64,000 bases of DNA, from NCBI GenBank assembly GCA_021781475.1, contig JAJXWT010000002.1:1-64000 (forward strand). Reading direction: 5' to 3'. Numbering within the stretch: position 1 is the stretch's first letter; every line of letters begins with the position of its first letter. A program made the position numbers and the translations under genes. The DNA comes from a bacterium. GTDB lineage: Bacteria > Patescibacteriota > Saccharimonadia > Saccharimonadales > Saccharimonadaceae. The notes below the pieces were generated by a model. The model did no database searches. It had not been told where the DNA came from and saw only the letters and a list, made by a program, of their open reading frames with translations. Positions 23,299 through 32,026 of the stretch are shown piece by piece.

Positions 23299-23877
23299 CT
23301 ACTGCATGTGCTTTTGGTGGATTGTGTCATAACGCATAATCTCATTGTCACTAAACCAAAGATCAAGCTCAAACGCTGCTTCTTCGGCATTGCCCGATGC
23401 ATGAATAAGGTTTTTAATCGGGCGTTTTGCTGAATTCGCCAGGTATGATGAGTCAAATGAGTAGTCGCCCCGTATTGTCCCCGGCTGCGCCTTTTGGGGC
23501 AATGTCGAACCGACAATTTTACGCACAACTTCGATAGCGTGCGGACCTTCGAGCACAAAAGCAAAGACCGGACCTGAGCGCATAAAGTCTGTCAGCCATG
23601 TACGTACCTGCTCACCAATGCGCGCAGCGTCATCGTTTCCAAACTGCTCTATTGGGTCGAGCCCCATTTCACGGTAACTCTCAAGCGTACGGCTGCCCAG
23701 GCCTTCGACAAATTCCGCCCTATCAGCTGGATAGTGTTTATCCATAAGCTCTTTGCTCGGAATAAAAAGCTTTGCCGCGACAATTTTAAGGCCAACGCGC
23801 TCAAACCTACTAATAATCTCACCAACAATACCCCGCTGCACGGCATCTGGCTTTAGTACAACAAGTGTTCGTTCCAT
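23299..23877 (-). CDS. ndk: Nucleoside diphosphate kinase with internal insertion
   Basis: Balances nucleoside triphosphate pools by phosphate transfer through a histidine. MERTLVVLKPDAVQRGIVGEI is the family start, and NLIHASGNAEEAAFELDLWF carries the catalytic His. At 192 residues it is about 45 longer than the standard enzyme; the excess is mainly a helical insert (about 50-95, DKHYPADRAEFVEGLGSRTL onward) and a second between GDYSFD and IKNLIHAS. Similar long forms are known in CPR genomes. Confidence 0.92.
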   Translation of the reverse strand: MERTLVVLKPDAVQRGIVGEIISRFERVGLKIVAAKLFIPSKELMDKHYPADRAEFVEGLGSRTLESYREMGLDPIEQFGNDDAARIGEQVRTWLTDFMRSGPVFAFVLEGPHAIEVVRKIVGSTLPQKAQPGTIRGDYSFDSSYLANSAKRPIKNLIHASGNAEEAAFELDLWFSDNEIMRYDTIHQKHMQ

Positions 23878-23940
23878 GGTGTCCTTTCAAGTCTTACTGT
23901 TTCCGTGTTGATTGTAGCAAACCAAGCATCGCCTGCATAC

Positions 23941-23985
23941 CCACGCATAACCGCGCATAACCGCGCATAACCGCGCATAACCGCT
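23941..23985. repeat. Short tandem repeat, 10-base unit
   Basis: About four and a half copies of CCGCGCATAA, the first slightly changed (CCACGCATAA). It lies in the divergent space between ndk and the Xer recombinase gene, just upstream of the latter's promoter region. Confidence 0.85.
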
Positions 23986-24019
23986 AACATTTTACCACTG
24001 TATAGGCTATGCTAGATAT

Positions 24020-24946
24020 ATGAAGCATGAGCCGTATATGTCGGAACTAATTATGGATTTTATTGAGAGCATTGAGGTTGAAGGTGGCCGGAGTGCAAAA
24101 ACGGCCGAAAACTACCGGCACTACCTTGAACGGTTCATTGAATTCGCCGGCGACATACCTGTTGACACTATCACAACTGAACTTATTCGCAAATATCGCC
24201 TATGGCTGAACCGTTATGCAAACGACAACGGCGACGACCTAGCCACGATTACCCAAAGCTACCACCTTATTGCAATGCGCGGCTTTTTACACTACCTATC
24301 GCGGCGGAATATCCCCAGCCTCACCCCCGAAAAAATCGAGCTCCCAAAGGTTGCCAGAAAGCAGGTCACGTTTTTACATTTCGACGAGATTGAGCGTATG
24401 CTGGCTGCGATTCCTTCAGATGATACCGAGCAAAACCTGCGCGACCGGGCAATCCTTGAACTCCTTTTTAGTTCAGGTTTGCGTGTGTCAGAACTGGTAA
24501 ACTTAGATCGTGGCCACATTAACATCAAGCGCCGCGAATTCACCGTGCGCGGCAAGGGGCAAAAAGACAGGCCAATATTTATTAGCGTGCGTGCGGCGCA
24601 TGTTGTCCAAGAATACCTACACAAGCGGCTCGACAACTTACCACCATTGTTCTTGAATTATAGCCGTAATACAGTCGTTTCGAACGGTGGCGATTACCGC
24701 CGGCTCACGCCCCGCAGCATCCAACGAATTATCGAAAAATACGCCAAACTTGCTGGCATCACCAAGCATGTCAGCCCCCACACCATGCGCCACAGCTTTG
24801 CGACCGATTTGCTTATGAACGGTGCCGATATCCGGAGCGTACAAACCATGCTTGGGCATAGCAGCATTAGCACGACCCAGGTATATACCCATGTCACCGA
24901 TTCACACCTGCGCGAGGTGTACGAAAAGTTCCATAGCGAAGATTAG
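24020..24946 (+). CDS. Tyrosine recombinase, XerC/XerD type
   Basis: Resolves chromosome dimers at dif. 308 residues: an N-terminal SAM-like core-binding domain (about 1-95) and a catalytic domain with R in LLFSSGLRVSELVNL, K in RGKGQKDRP, HxxR in HTMRHSFATDLL, H in LGHSSISTTQ and the nucleophile Y in QVYTHV. All catalytic residues are present. It is unlikely to be a phage integrase because no att-like repeats or phage genes are near. A TATGCT box ends 6 bases before the ATG, so a leaderless message is possible. Confidence 0.9.
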   Translation: MKHEPYMSELIMDFIESIEVEGGRSAKTAENYRHYLERFIEFAGDIPVDTITTELIRKYRLWLNRYANDNGDDLATITQSYHLIAMRGFLHYLSRRNIPSLTPEKIELPKVARKQVTFLHFDEIERMLAAIPSDDTEQNLRDRAILELLFSSGLRVSELVNLDRGHINIKRREFTVRGKGQKDRPIFISVRAAHVVQEYLHKRLDNLPPLFLNYSRNTVVSNGGDYRRLTPRSIQRIIEKYAKLAGITKHVSPHTMRHSFATDLLMNGADIRSVQTMLGHSSISTTQVYTHVTDSHLREVYEKFHSED

Positions 24947-24953
24947 CCTTTAC

Positions 24954-26120
24954 TTACGGGGCGGTTGTGCACGTCACGCCTGCCGGCACCTGCGCGGGTG
25001 TTTGGTTATCAGTCAAATAAAAGTCTTTGCAAATGCTACCGGTAATATCGATTGCCGCAGGTGGTAAAATGGCCGGCGACAAATCAAGGCGGCTCGAAAT
25101 CCGGCGGAACATATTGCTTGCCCGCCCCGTTGAATCGACAACTGGTTGCACACCATCGAACTGCAATGCTGGGTTCGCCTTACCGGCCACGGTCACGCGG
25201 AACGACGTATCGCGATACAGCGAAGTCACCCGTAAAAACGCCACGGTTGATTCAGTAGGGACCGGCGGCACCGTAAGCGTGACCTTACATGCGTAATCGC
25301 CCGCCTGGTAGCCCGCGTTTGAACACGCGACCGCATACGGTGTGGTTGTTTGGGCCTGGGCTGATGTTGCGCGCGAGCCTGGTAGGGCAAAGGTTGGTAT
25401 GGGGGCACCCGCCGCCGCGCTTACCATTGTCGGTCGCAAAAATACTGTTGAGGCAACGCTAGAATCAAGCTCTGCCGTTGCTACTGAGTTTGCGTTGGGC
25501 GGCAAGACCGCCTGCACGCGTAACATCGCCGGCGAATTGGGATTCCAGCTACCCTGCGTAGGCAACGAAGTGCCCGTAACCGCCGTAGGTGGTGACAACG
25601 ACGATGGCTCGCCCCCGCTGTAACTGCTACCCTGGTGCATCCATTCAATAGTAATACTGGTTATGGTATCGGGTGACCCGTTCGGGGCAACCACCTTAAT
25701 TGGCACGAGCTGTGAAGCCCCGCTGGTCAAATTCCCCAAAAAATCATCGGCCTGATTATGAATAATGACGCAGGTATAGCCCTGATTTAAATTAGTCGTT
25801 GCACCGTTTGCTTGAATAATTGTTTCGCTTGAATTTGCAGCGTTCGATACGACACCCGCCTTTGACACTGTGTCGCATTGCTGGCTGTTAATAGCCGCAC
25901 ATGCGTTTTGGTTGCCAGTATCGCAGGCACGGATAACGCGCTTGGCATCGGCCACACCAGATACCGCCGAATCGTAGGCGCTCTGCGAGAGGTCACGGTT
26001 CGTGGCCTGTATTTCGTCTTGCACCATTAAGCGTAAAAAACCGACCACCAAGACTGTCAACAATAACGTTGTAAATATGACTATAAATAATGATACGACG
26101 CCTTGTTGTTTGTGGTTCAT
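24954..26120 (-). CDS. PilX-like pilus assembly protein
   Basis: 388 residues. The N-terminus MNHKQQGVVSLFIVIFTTLLLTVLVVGFLRLM is a pilin-like hydrophobic helix with a G at the cleavage position but V instead of F after it, as in PilX-type minor components. The rest is a secreted beta-rich domain with several Cys. Last gene of the pilus block, 3 bases after the prepilin upstream. Probably a minor component of the fibre or its tip. Confidence 0.7.
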   Translation of the reverse strand: MNHKQQGVVSLFIVIFTTLLLTVLVVGFLRLMVQDEIQATNRDLSQSAYDSAVSGVADAKRVIRACDTGNQNACAAINSQQCDTVSKAGVVSNAANSSETIIQANGATTNLNQGYTCVIIHNQADDFLGNLTSGASQLVPIKVVAPNGSPDTITSITIEWMHQGSSYSGGEPSSLSPPTAVTGTSLPTQGSWNPNSPAMLRVQAVLPPNANSVATAELDSSVASTVFLRPTMVSAAAGAPIPTFALPGSRATSAQAQTTTPYAVACSNAGYQAGDYACKVTLTVPPVPTESTVAFLRVTSLYRDTSFRVTVAGKANPALQFDGVQPVVDSTGRASNMFRRISSRLDLSPAILPPAAIDITGSICKDFYLTDNQTPAQVPAGVTCTTAP

Positions 26121-26123
26121 TGC

Positions 26124-26804
26124 CTAATACCCTACCCTGACCATTATATCAAAGGTGTTAACGGCACAAAAATTAAAGTTGTTCGTTGCCGCCGACGGCG
26201 GCTCACACGCAACCGCACTTGTGATAGTACCCGCTTGATTTGTTCCAATCGCGTAGCTAATGTCGTACAGCTTGCTTTGGCTCGACGTGGGGATAACAGT
26301 GAGCTGCATTGCCTGGAGCGCGTAGTCGCCTTGGTCGCTTGGCAGCATTTCAGTAGCCTGGCTCTGGCTAACTGCGGTGGGGTACGTACCATTTGCACCC
26401 TTGGTACAGTAGCTGCCGCCAGCATCGGCGACTCTTGCCAGAATAATATCCGTGCTTGTGCCTTGATAGGTTGGCGCCGTACCGTTTTGGCTACGCAATT
26501 TTGCCGGATCGCCCCAAAGGTAGCTATAGCCGCCAAGGCACAAACGACCTAAACCACCAGCGGCCGGGTCAGTAGGCTGCACAATTGGGTTGGCTACATT
26601 CCCCGCGTTCTCGGCGTCGCGCGTCATAGCGGCCCCCAAGTCGCGGCCAGCCTGATCAATAAGCTTATATGTGACCCCTTTGCTATACATATTGCTCACC
26701 TGAATAATCACCGTAACTGTTGCGACAAGTAAAATACCCACAAATGCCATGGCAAGCGTTAGCTCAATAAGCGTAAAGCCGGCGCGTCCTTGCCTAACTC
26801 GCAT
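26124..26804 (-). CDS. Type IV prepilin-like protein
   Basis: 226 residues with a class III-type prepilin start RAGFTLIELTLAMAFVGILL: cleavage after G, Glu at +5 of the mature protein. The globular domain holds three to four Cys, and a short beta C-terminus ends in a hydrophobic strand (FDIMVRVGY). It overlaps the upstream prepilin gene by 11 bases. Probably a minor pilin. Confidence 0.85.
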   Translation of the reverse strand: MRVRQGRAGFTLIELTLAMAFVGILLVATVTVIIQVSNMYSKGVTYKLIDQAGRDLGAAMTRDAENAGNVANPIVQPTDPAAGGLGRLCLGGYSYLWGDPAKLRSQNGTAPTYQGTSTDIILARVADAGGSYCTKGANGTYPTAVSQSQATEMLPSDQGDYALQAMQLTVIPTSSQSKLYDISYAIGTNQAGTITSAVACEPPSAATNNFNFCAVNTFDIMVRVGY

Positions 26805-27375
26805 CGTAGACCCTCCTTACCGTTGCAATGGTCGTGGGGCGCGCATCACCCATGCTGTACCAACAAGCGCGCACATGAACATCATACGCATGGTTCGCAG
26901 TAAAACCTTCGGACTTTACCAACATAACCCATATACCGTACGACACAGGTGCCTGAGCGGTTTTAGCGAACGTGTCGACCATTGCATACGTGGGTGCAGG
27001 CTGGAGGTTGGTTGCCGAAACCGTATTGGGGACCACGGCAGTTTTTGCGCTATTGGCCGCCATAAAGAATGCGTTCGACGACGAAAGCGTGCTCGAGGTT
27101 GGGCACGTCGTGTAAGTCGAGAGATTGGGTGGCTGCGTAGAGGTAGCATTGCTAGCCAGCGCCTGCCAGCCGGTCGGGTTTGTCTGCTTAAAGTCGCTGA
27201 GCATCGTCAGCTGCGCATCAACCTGCTGGCGGACCAGTGTCAGCTCGAGCGCACGTTGGGCGGTGTCCATACCTTTGTTCATCAGCATAATCGATCCAAC
27301 AACAACAAGGCTAAAAATAGCAAAGGCAAGCATTACTTCAATAAGCGTATCGCCCCGGCTTGTTTTCATTGACAA
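26794..27375 (-). CDS. Type IV prepilin-like protein with Asp after the cleavage Gly
   Basis: 193 residues: RGDTLIEVMLAFAIFSLVVVGSIM. The mature N-terminus would be Asp where Phe is usual, still followed by TLIE, as in PilV/GspI-type minor pilins. One Cys pair is present in the C-terminal half (ACW and CPTS). It overlaps its neighbours on both sides (10-11 bases), so translation is coupled. Confidence 0.82.
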   Translation of the reverse strand: MSMKTSRGDTLIEVMLAFAIFSLVVVGSIMLMNKGMDTAQRALELTLVRQQVDAQLTMLSDFKQTNPTGWQALASNATSTQPPNLSTYTTCPTSSTLSSSNAFFMAANSAKTAVVPNTVSATNLQPAPTYAMVDTFAKTAQAPVSYGIWVMLVKSEGFTANHAYDVHVRACWYSMGDARPTTIATVRRVYDAS

Positions 27376-28121
27376 TCCCCCGGGTTCGTAAACTTAATCG
27401 CGCTCACACTGGCGGCGTCTTTCACAATCCGTACGCCACTTGGCTGTTGGGACACGAGCCCGGCAGGGTCAAGGCACACAACCATATCTTGCCGCGTAGC
27501 GCCACCATTGCCTGTAACCATATCGGTAAGTGATTGATTGGGATCGGTGCTGGTAAATGTGCGGATGGTGCCCGATGTCGGCGAGCGAAGAATAAGGAGC
27601 CGCCAATTATCGAGCGAGGTTGAACCAGTTGTATTTACCAGTCGAGTTGACCACTCGGGCGAATATATATCGGGCACCTCACCACTTTGGGCGGCATCAA
27701 TAAATAACCCCGAGCTTGCGAGCGCCTGAATATCATCGTTGCCAGTCCCCTGTTTGCTCGCAAACACCGACTGGGCCTGTATACTTGTACCATTGTTTGA
27801 CACCGTTATAAGGCGGCCGATAATAAAACACGACAAGCTGCTGCCAATCGTTACCGGGCCATCCTTGGTCGTAAAACCCGAGCTCGTGCACGCAACACTA
27901 CTCATGCTATTCGAACCGCCAACACGGTTGTCTTGCACATTTGCTACCTGGTCATATTCACCCTGGAAATAGCTTAGGAGCGAGTTTGTGGCATCTTTAT
28001 AGCGCTGCACATTAATAGCCGCACCGGCACCCGCCATCACGCCGACCGCCAAAAGACCACTAATCGCCAAAAAAAGCATCACCTCAATGATCGTAAAACC
28101 GCTGGTTTTTGCCCCGCTCAT
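27366..28121 (-). CDS. Type IV prepilin-like protein
   Basis: 251 residues, with TSGFTIIEVMLFLAISGLLAVGVM as the leader-helix region. The C-terminal domain has Cys at VACTSSGF, SLSCFIIG, VVCLDP and GDCQ, which could form two disulfides. A TATACT extended -10 (28132-28137) ends nine bases before the ATG, so the minor-pilin genes have their own start of transcription. Confidence 0.83.
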   Translation of the reverse strand: MSGAKTSGFTIIEVMLFLAISGLLAVGVMAGAGAAINVQRYKDATNSLLSYFQGEYDQVANVQDNRVGGSNSMSSVACTSSGFTTKDGPVTIGSSLSCFIIGRLITVSNNGTSIQAQSVFASKQGTGNDDIQALASSGLFIDAAQSGEVPDIYSPEWSTRLVNTTGSTSLDNWRLLILRSPTSGTIRTFTSTDPNQSLTDMVTGNGGATRQDMVVCLDPAGLVSQQPSGVRIVKDAASVSAIKFTNPGDCQ

Positions 28122-28145
28122 ATACCTTTCAGTATAGCATAAGCA

Positions 28146-29030
28146 CTAAAACAGCAGCAGCGACTTGCTAAACAGCCAACTGATAAATGGTGCGCCCCAC
28201 CAAAGTGAAAGCAAGGTACCGGCGATCAAAAACGGCCCGAACGCAATCCGCGAACCACCGCTAAGGCGGCTTAACAGCACCCCTGGCAAGGCCACAAAGG
28301 TACCAATGAGGTTTGCTAGGAATAACGCCAAGAACCCAAGGCGCCAATCGCCAAGGATAAGCCCCAGGCCAACGCCAAGCTTTACATCACCAAGGCCAAT
28401 CCAGGCCCCCTTGCTGAGCACATAAATGGCTGCGTACAGGCCCGCCAAAATGGCCACAGCGCCCAGCGCCGAAATAACATCAACCGTACCAGGTAGGGCT
28501 AAGGCGCGTAAGCCAATAAACACCACCGACAGCGCAATGAGCGTAATGTTCATACTGTCGGGCAAGAGCTGCCATTTTATATCGTAGGCCGCTAAAATCG
28601 CGAGCACCACCATAATAACAAGCCAGGTCACAAACAAGGCAATGTGCGCCGCGTTCACAAGCCCAAACGGCCAAAATAGATACGAGGCAACAAAAACAAT
28701 CGCGACGCCCAATTCCATTGCGGGCTCAAATGCACCAATGCGTGCGCCGCAGTAGCGGCAACGACCGCCTTGTGCAGCCCAGCTAAATAATGGAATCAGG
28801 TCAAGAAACCCAAGTGTATGGCCGCAGGACAAACACTGCGAACGATCAGGCTTATGGCGGTACTGCGCCATAAGGGGCTTAAGCTTGGCGTATTCGTGCT
28901 TGTCGTACGGCTCTTTGTGTTTTTTGTCGTATGCAACCTGGTGAGCCCGTAGGCGCCATACCTGGGCCCCCGCAAAGCTCCCCATTACCACCCCCACCAG
29001 GGCCATGAGCGCGCTATAGAGTATATTCAT
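28146..29030 (-). CDS. pilD: Prepilin peptidase/N-methyltransferase
   Basis: Cleaves prepilin leaders and methylates the new N-terminus. The start was set at 29030 (MNILYSALMALVGVVMGSF) because TATCAT ends seven bases before it. A cytoplasmic loop with CLSC and CRYC zinc pairs flanks LDLIPLFSW. The A24 protease aspartates are in AAYDIKWQLLPD and GLGDVKLG. A ~35-residue charged insert precedes the first CxxC. Eight hydrophobic segments; 294 residues. Confidence 0.94.
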   Translation of the reverse strand: MNILYSALMALVGVVMGSFAGAQVWRLRAHQVAYDKKHKEPYDKHEYAKLKPLMAQYRHKPDRSQCLSCGHTLGFLDLIPLFSWAAQGGRCRYCGARIGAFEPAMELGVAIVFVASYLFWPFGLVNAAHIALFVTWLVIMVVLAILAAYDIKWQLLPDSMNITLIALSVVFIGLRALALPGTVDVISALGAVAILAGLYAAIYVLSKGAWIGLGDVKLGVGLGLILGDWRLGFLALFLANLIGTFVALPGVLLSRLSGGSRIAFGPFLIAGTLLSLWWGAPFISWLFSKSLLLF

Positions 29031-29099
29031 AACCTTTATGATACCACACAAAATGCGCGCACCTAGTGGTGCGCGCATTTATGCTAGGCTAGCTTAGCC

Positions 29100-29654
29100 C
29101 TAAACGTCTTCGCAGAACGATGAGCTTTGTAGGTTACTTGTATCTAGGCCGTTTTCAAGCAATATAATCACTGCTGCGTTACGCGTTGAACCAGCAATGG
29201 CGGTGTGGCCCGTTGAGTCACATTTAGCGCCAGTAAATACTTGAATAACGTCCGTGTCCGCGTAACCAATAGTACCTGCGGCCGCCGTACCGGCGGGCAA
29301 TGGTGATACATGCAGGACATAGGTATTGTCTAGCACTACGTCAGGATCGGCTGGCGTATACTTACTTTGATGATCCGGCGTCGGTGCAGTTGAAGCCGCA
29401 CTATACAATGTGCCATCAACATAATTCATTAGGTCTTGACCATTCGCTGGCTGCAGCCCCCGATTGTTCGACTGGTACGTGGTAATGGCCGAGGTCACCT
29501 TGCCTAGTTCTGTCTTACGAGCAGCGTCTCGCTGGCTGCGCTGCAATGCAGGTAATGCAATAAATACCATCAAAAAGATTAACGCTGCAATAGCAAGGAC
29601 TAACACAACCTCAATGATCGTAAAGCCCCGTTCTTTCATTTGTTGTCGACTCAT
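29100..29654 (-). CDS. Type IV prepilin, likely major pilin
   Basis: 184 residues with the standard leader ERGFTIIEVVLVLAIAALIFLM, followed by LQRSQRDAARKTELGKVTSAI, the long alpha1 helix of major pilins. Two Cys near the C-terminus (AKCDST, SFCEDV) can form the D-region disulfide. It lies between pilC and pilD, where the main pilin is often found. GGTGG is upstream. 'Major' is an inference. Confidence 0.82.
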   Translation of the reverse strand: MSRQQMKERGFTIIEVVLVLAIAALIFLMVFIALPALQRSQRDAARKTELGKVTSAITTYQSNNRGLQPANGQDLMNYVDGTLYSAASTAPTPDHQSKYTPADPDVVLDNTYVLHVSPLPAGTAAAGTIGYADTDVIQVFTGAKCDSTGHTAIAGSTRNAAVIILLENGLDTSNLQSSSFCEDV

Positions 29655-29723
29655 ATACCCCTACTCCACCTTTCTTATGATCAACCAATCACCCTTAATA
29701 ATACATAAGCGCGTTTATTTTGT

Positions 29724-30932
29724 CTAGTGAATCGCCCCCACGAGTGAATAAATTGGGAACAAAATAGCCCCCACCATGCCGCCGGCAACCACCGCAAGCA
29801 CCACCATTAAAATCGGCTCGATTGCAGTTGAAATTGCCTTAAGCTCTTCGTCCAGCTCATCTTCGTACACCTGGGCGGTCTTTCCCATCATTTCATCGAT
29901 TTTACCGGACTGCTCACCAATTTTAATCATTTGCGGCACCATGGGCAAAATATAATCTTGGCCTTCGAGCGAAATCGAGAGCGCCTTACCACCCCGGACC
30001 TTTTCGGCAGCGCGGTCAATCACCTCTTTGACAATCACATTGTTTACGCCCTCCGCGCTGATACGGAGCATGTCAAGCATTGCGACCCCTGTAGCAAGCA
30101 ATGTTTGACCCGTGCGCACAAACCGCGCCATGTAAAGTTTACGGAACAAATTCTTAAAAACTGGCACATTCAGCTTAAAAATATCAAGCGCTCGGGAACC
30201 ATTCGCAGTTTTTGACCACTGAATGAAAAAGTAGATACCAACTACCAACACAAGCAGCACTAGCCACCAAAAATTAATCACAAAGTTAGAGGTACCTATC
30301 ATAACCTGTGTCAAAAGCGGCAATGTTTGTTTCATATCGCTATATAACTTTGCAACCTGTGGCACCACTGTGACCATCATGAACACCAGCACGCCTAAAA
30401 TTACCACCAATACAATAATTGGGTACGTCAGGGCGCCTTTTACCTTGCTCATCATGGCGGCGTCTTTTTCTTGTTGCGACGCGACACGCTTAAGGGCTTC
30501 GTCGAGTGTGCCCGAGGCTTCACCGGCGCTTACTAGCGCCAAAAATATCTTGTCAAAAATCTCTGGGTGCTTGCCAAAAGCGACTGACAGCTGTTTGCCG
30601 CCTTCAATGTCAGCAATCACCTCTTGCACGATTGCCTGGAGCCGCTTGTTGGAGGTTTGGTCTAGCACTGTGCGCAAACTTTGGCTCAGCGGTAACCCGG
30701 CGCCAATCAGCGTTGAGAGCTGGCGCGTAAATACAATCCGATCCTTTATGGTAACCCGGTTTTGCAGGCGGGAAAAAAGCGAGTTCTGCGAACCTTCAGC
30801 CTGAATAGACAGTGGCACAAAACCTTGTTCAAGCAAGACTTTTGCCGCGGCCTGTTCGGATTCCGCCTGAACAATCGACTCAACGATCTTTTCGGATGCT
30901 TTATCGCGCGCGCGGTAGGTAAACTTTTTCAC
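29724..30932 (-). CDS. pilC: Type IV pilus inner-membrane platform protein PilC
   Basis: 402 residues. Two T2SSF domains, each with the conserved FTRQLSTLIGAGLPL / RTGQTLLATGVAML and ESISAGEASG-like (LALVSAGEASGTLDEAL; MIKIGEQSGKIDEMM) blocks, and helices at about 165-190, 215-235 and 375-398. It would couple PilB and PilT to fibre growth and retraction. 3 bases after pilT. Confidence 0.94.
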   Translation of the reverse strand: MKKFTYRARDKASEKIVESIVQAESEQAAAKVLLEQGFVPLSIQAEGSQNSLFSRLQNRVTIKDRIVFTRQLSTLIGAGLPLSQSLRTVLDQTSNKRLQAIVQEVIADIEGGKQLSVAFGKHPEIFDKIFLALVSAGEASGTLDEALKRVASQQEKDAAMMSKVKGALTYPIIVLVVILGVLVFMMVTVVPQVAKLYSDMKQTLPLLTQVMIGTSNFVINFWWLVLLVLVVGIYFFIQWSKTANGSRALDIFKLNVPVFKNLFRKLYMARFVRTGQTLLATGVAMLDMLRISAEGVNNVIVKEVIDRAAEKVRGGKALSISLEGQDYILPMVPQMIKIGEQSGKIDEMMGKTAQVYEDELDEELKAISTAIEPILMVVLAVVAGGMVGAILFPIYSLVGAIH

Positions 30933-30935
30933 CTA

Positions 30936-32015
30936 TTACCCCCTCATTAACCGTTCAAATTCTGTTAGGTCAACCGCGTACTCGCGGGCGCTATCGTAGG
31001 TAATGGTGCCACTTTGCACTAAGCTTACGAGCGTACGGTCCATTGTCTGCATGCCTTGGTCGGCACCAGTTTGAATAATCGCATCAAGCTGGTGGCTCTT
31101 GCCCTCGCGAATCACATTGCGCACCGCAGGGTTTGCAATCAAAACCTCGGCCGCCACCACGCGGCCGCCACCGATTGCCGGCACAAGCCGTTGGCTACAA
31201 ATTGCCATCAAAATATTTGCAAGCTGCGAACGAATTTGCGGCTGCTGGTGGGGTGGAAACACATCAATCATACGGTCGATACTTTGCGCCGCGCTATTGG
31301 TGTGCAGGGTTGCAAACACCAAGTGGCCTGTTTCGGCGATAGTGATTGCCGCGCTGATTGTTTCGAGGTCGCGCATTTCGCCAATCAGCACCACATCGGG
31401 GTCTTGGCGTAAGCTCGAGCGCAAGGCCGCGCTAAACGAATACGTGTCATAGTGAACTTCGCGCTGCACAACCACCGATTTTTTGGATTTATGCGTAAAT
31501 TCAATTGGGTCCTCAATGGTAACAATGTGGTGTGCTTTTTCGGTATTGATCTTGTCGACCAATGCCGCCAGCGTCGTTGACTTACCGCTACCGGTCGGCC
31601 CCGTCACCAGTACCAACCCCCGTGGGTAGTCGGCAAACGTCATCGTGACTGGTGGCATGCCCAGTTCGGTGACTGATTTGATTTCATTTGGAATAAGTCG
31701 CAGTGCCGCCGCCAAGTTGCCACGCTCATGAAACGCATTTACCCGGAACCGGCCAAGCGTGCCAAATGCAAAGCTAAAGTCAAACTCTTTATCTTTCATT
31801 AGTATTTGCTGCTGGTCTTGGTCGAGGATAGCGAACACAAGTGATTCAACCATCTGCCCATCAAGCGGCGCCAAGCCGGGAACCGGCGTCAGCGAACCAT
31901 CGACTCGCAGCATCGGCGGAACGCCAACCTGAATATGCAAGTCAGAGGCACGTTTTTTTACTACTTCTTCAAGCAGTAATTCTATCCTTAGTGTCTGTTG
32001 TGGTTGTTGCTGCAT
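30936..32015 (-). CDS. pilT: Type IV pilus retraction ATPase PilT
   Basis: 359 residues. Walker A GPTGSGKSTTLAALV, Asp box TIEDPIEFTH, Walker B VVLIGEMRDLET and His box TGHLVFATLHTNSA. AVRNVIREGKSHQL near 300 is the AIRNLIRE-type motif specific to PilT and required for retraction. This implies a retractable pilus, consistent with DNA uptake or twitching. Confidence 0.96.
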   Translation of the reverse strand: MQQQPQQTLRIELLLEEVVKKRASDLHIQVGVPPMLRVDGSLTPVPGLAPLDGQMVESLVFAILDQDQQQILMKDKEFDFSFAFGTLGRFRVNAFHERGNLAAALRLIPNEIKSVTELGMPPVTMTFADYPRGLVLVTGPTGSGKSTTLAALVDKINTEKAHHIVTIEDPIEFTHKSKKSVVVQREVHYDTYSFSAALRSSLRQDPDVVLIGEMRDLETISAAITIAETGHLVFATLHTNSAAQSIDRMIDVFPPHQQPQIRSQLANILMAICSQRLVPAIGGGRVVAAEVLIANPAVRNVIREGKSHQLDAIIQTGADQGMQTMDRTLVSLVQSGTITYDSAREYAVDLTEFERLMRG

Positions 32016-32026
32016 ATGCCTCCCCT

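Noticed and set aside
23941-23985. CRISPR array
   Set aside because: The repeat unit is 10 bases with no spacers and no cas genes nearby.
24020-24946. Phage or integrative-element integrase
   Set aside because: No flanking direct repeats, phage genes or adjacent tRNA att site; it fits a chromosomal Xer recombinase.
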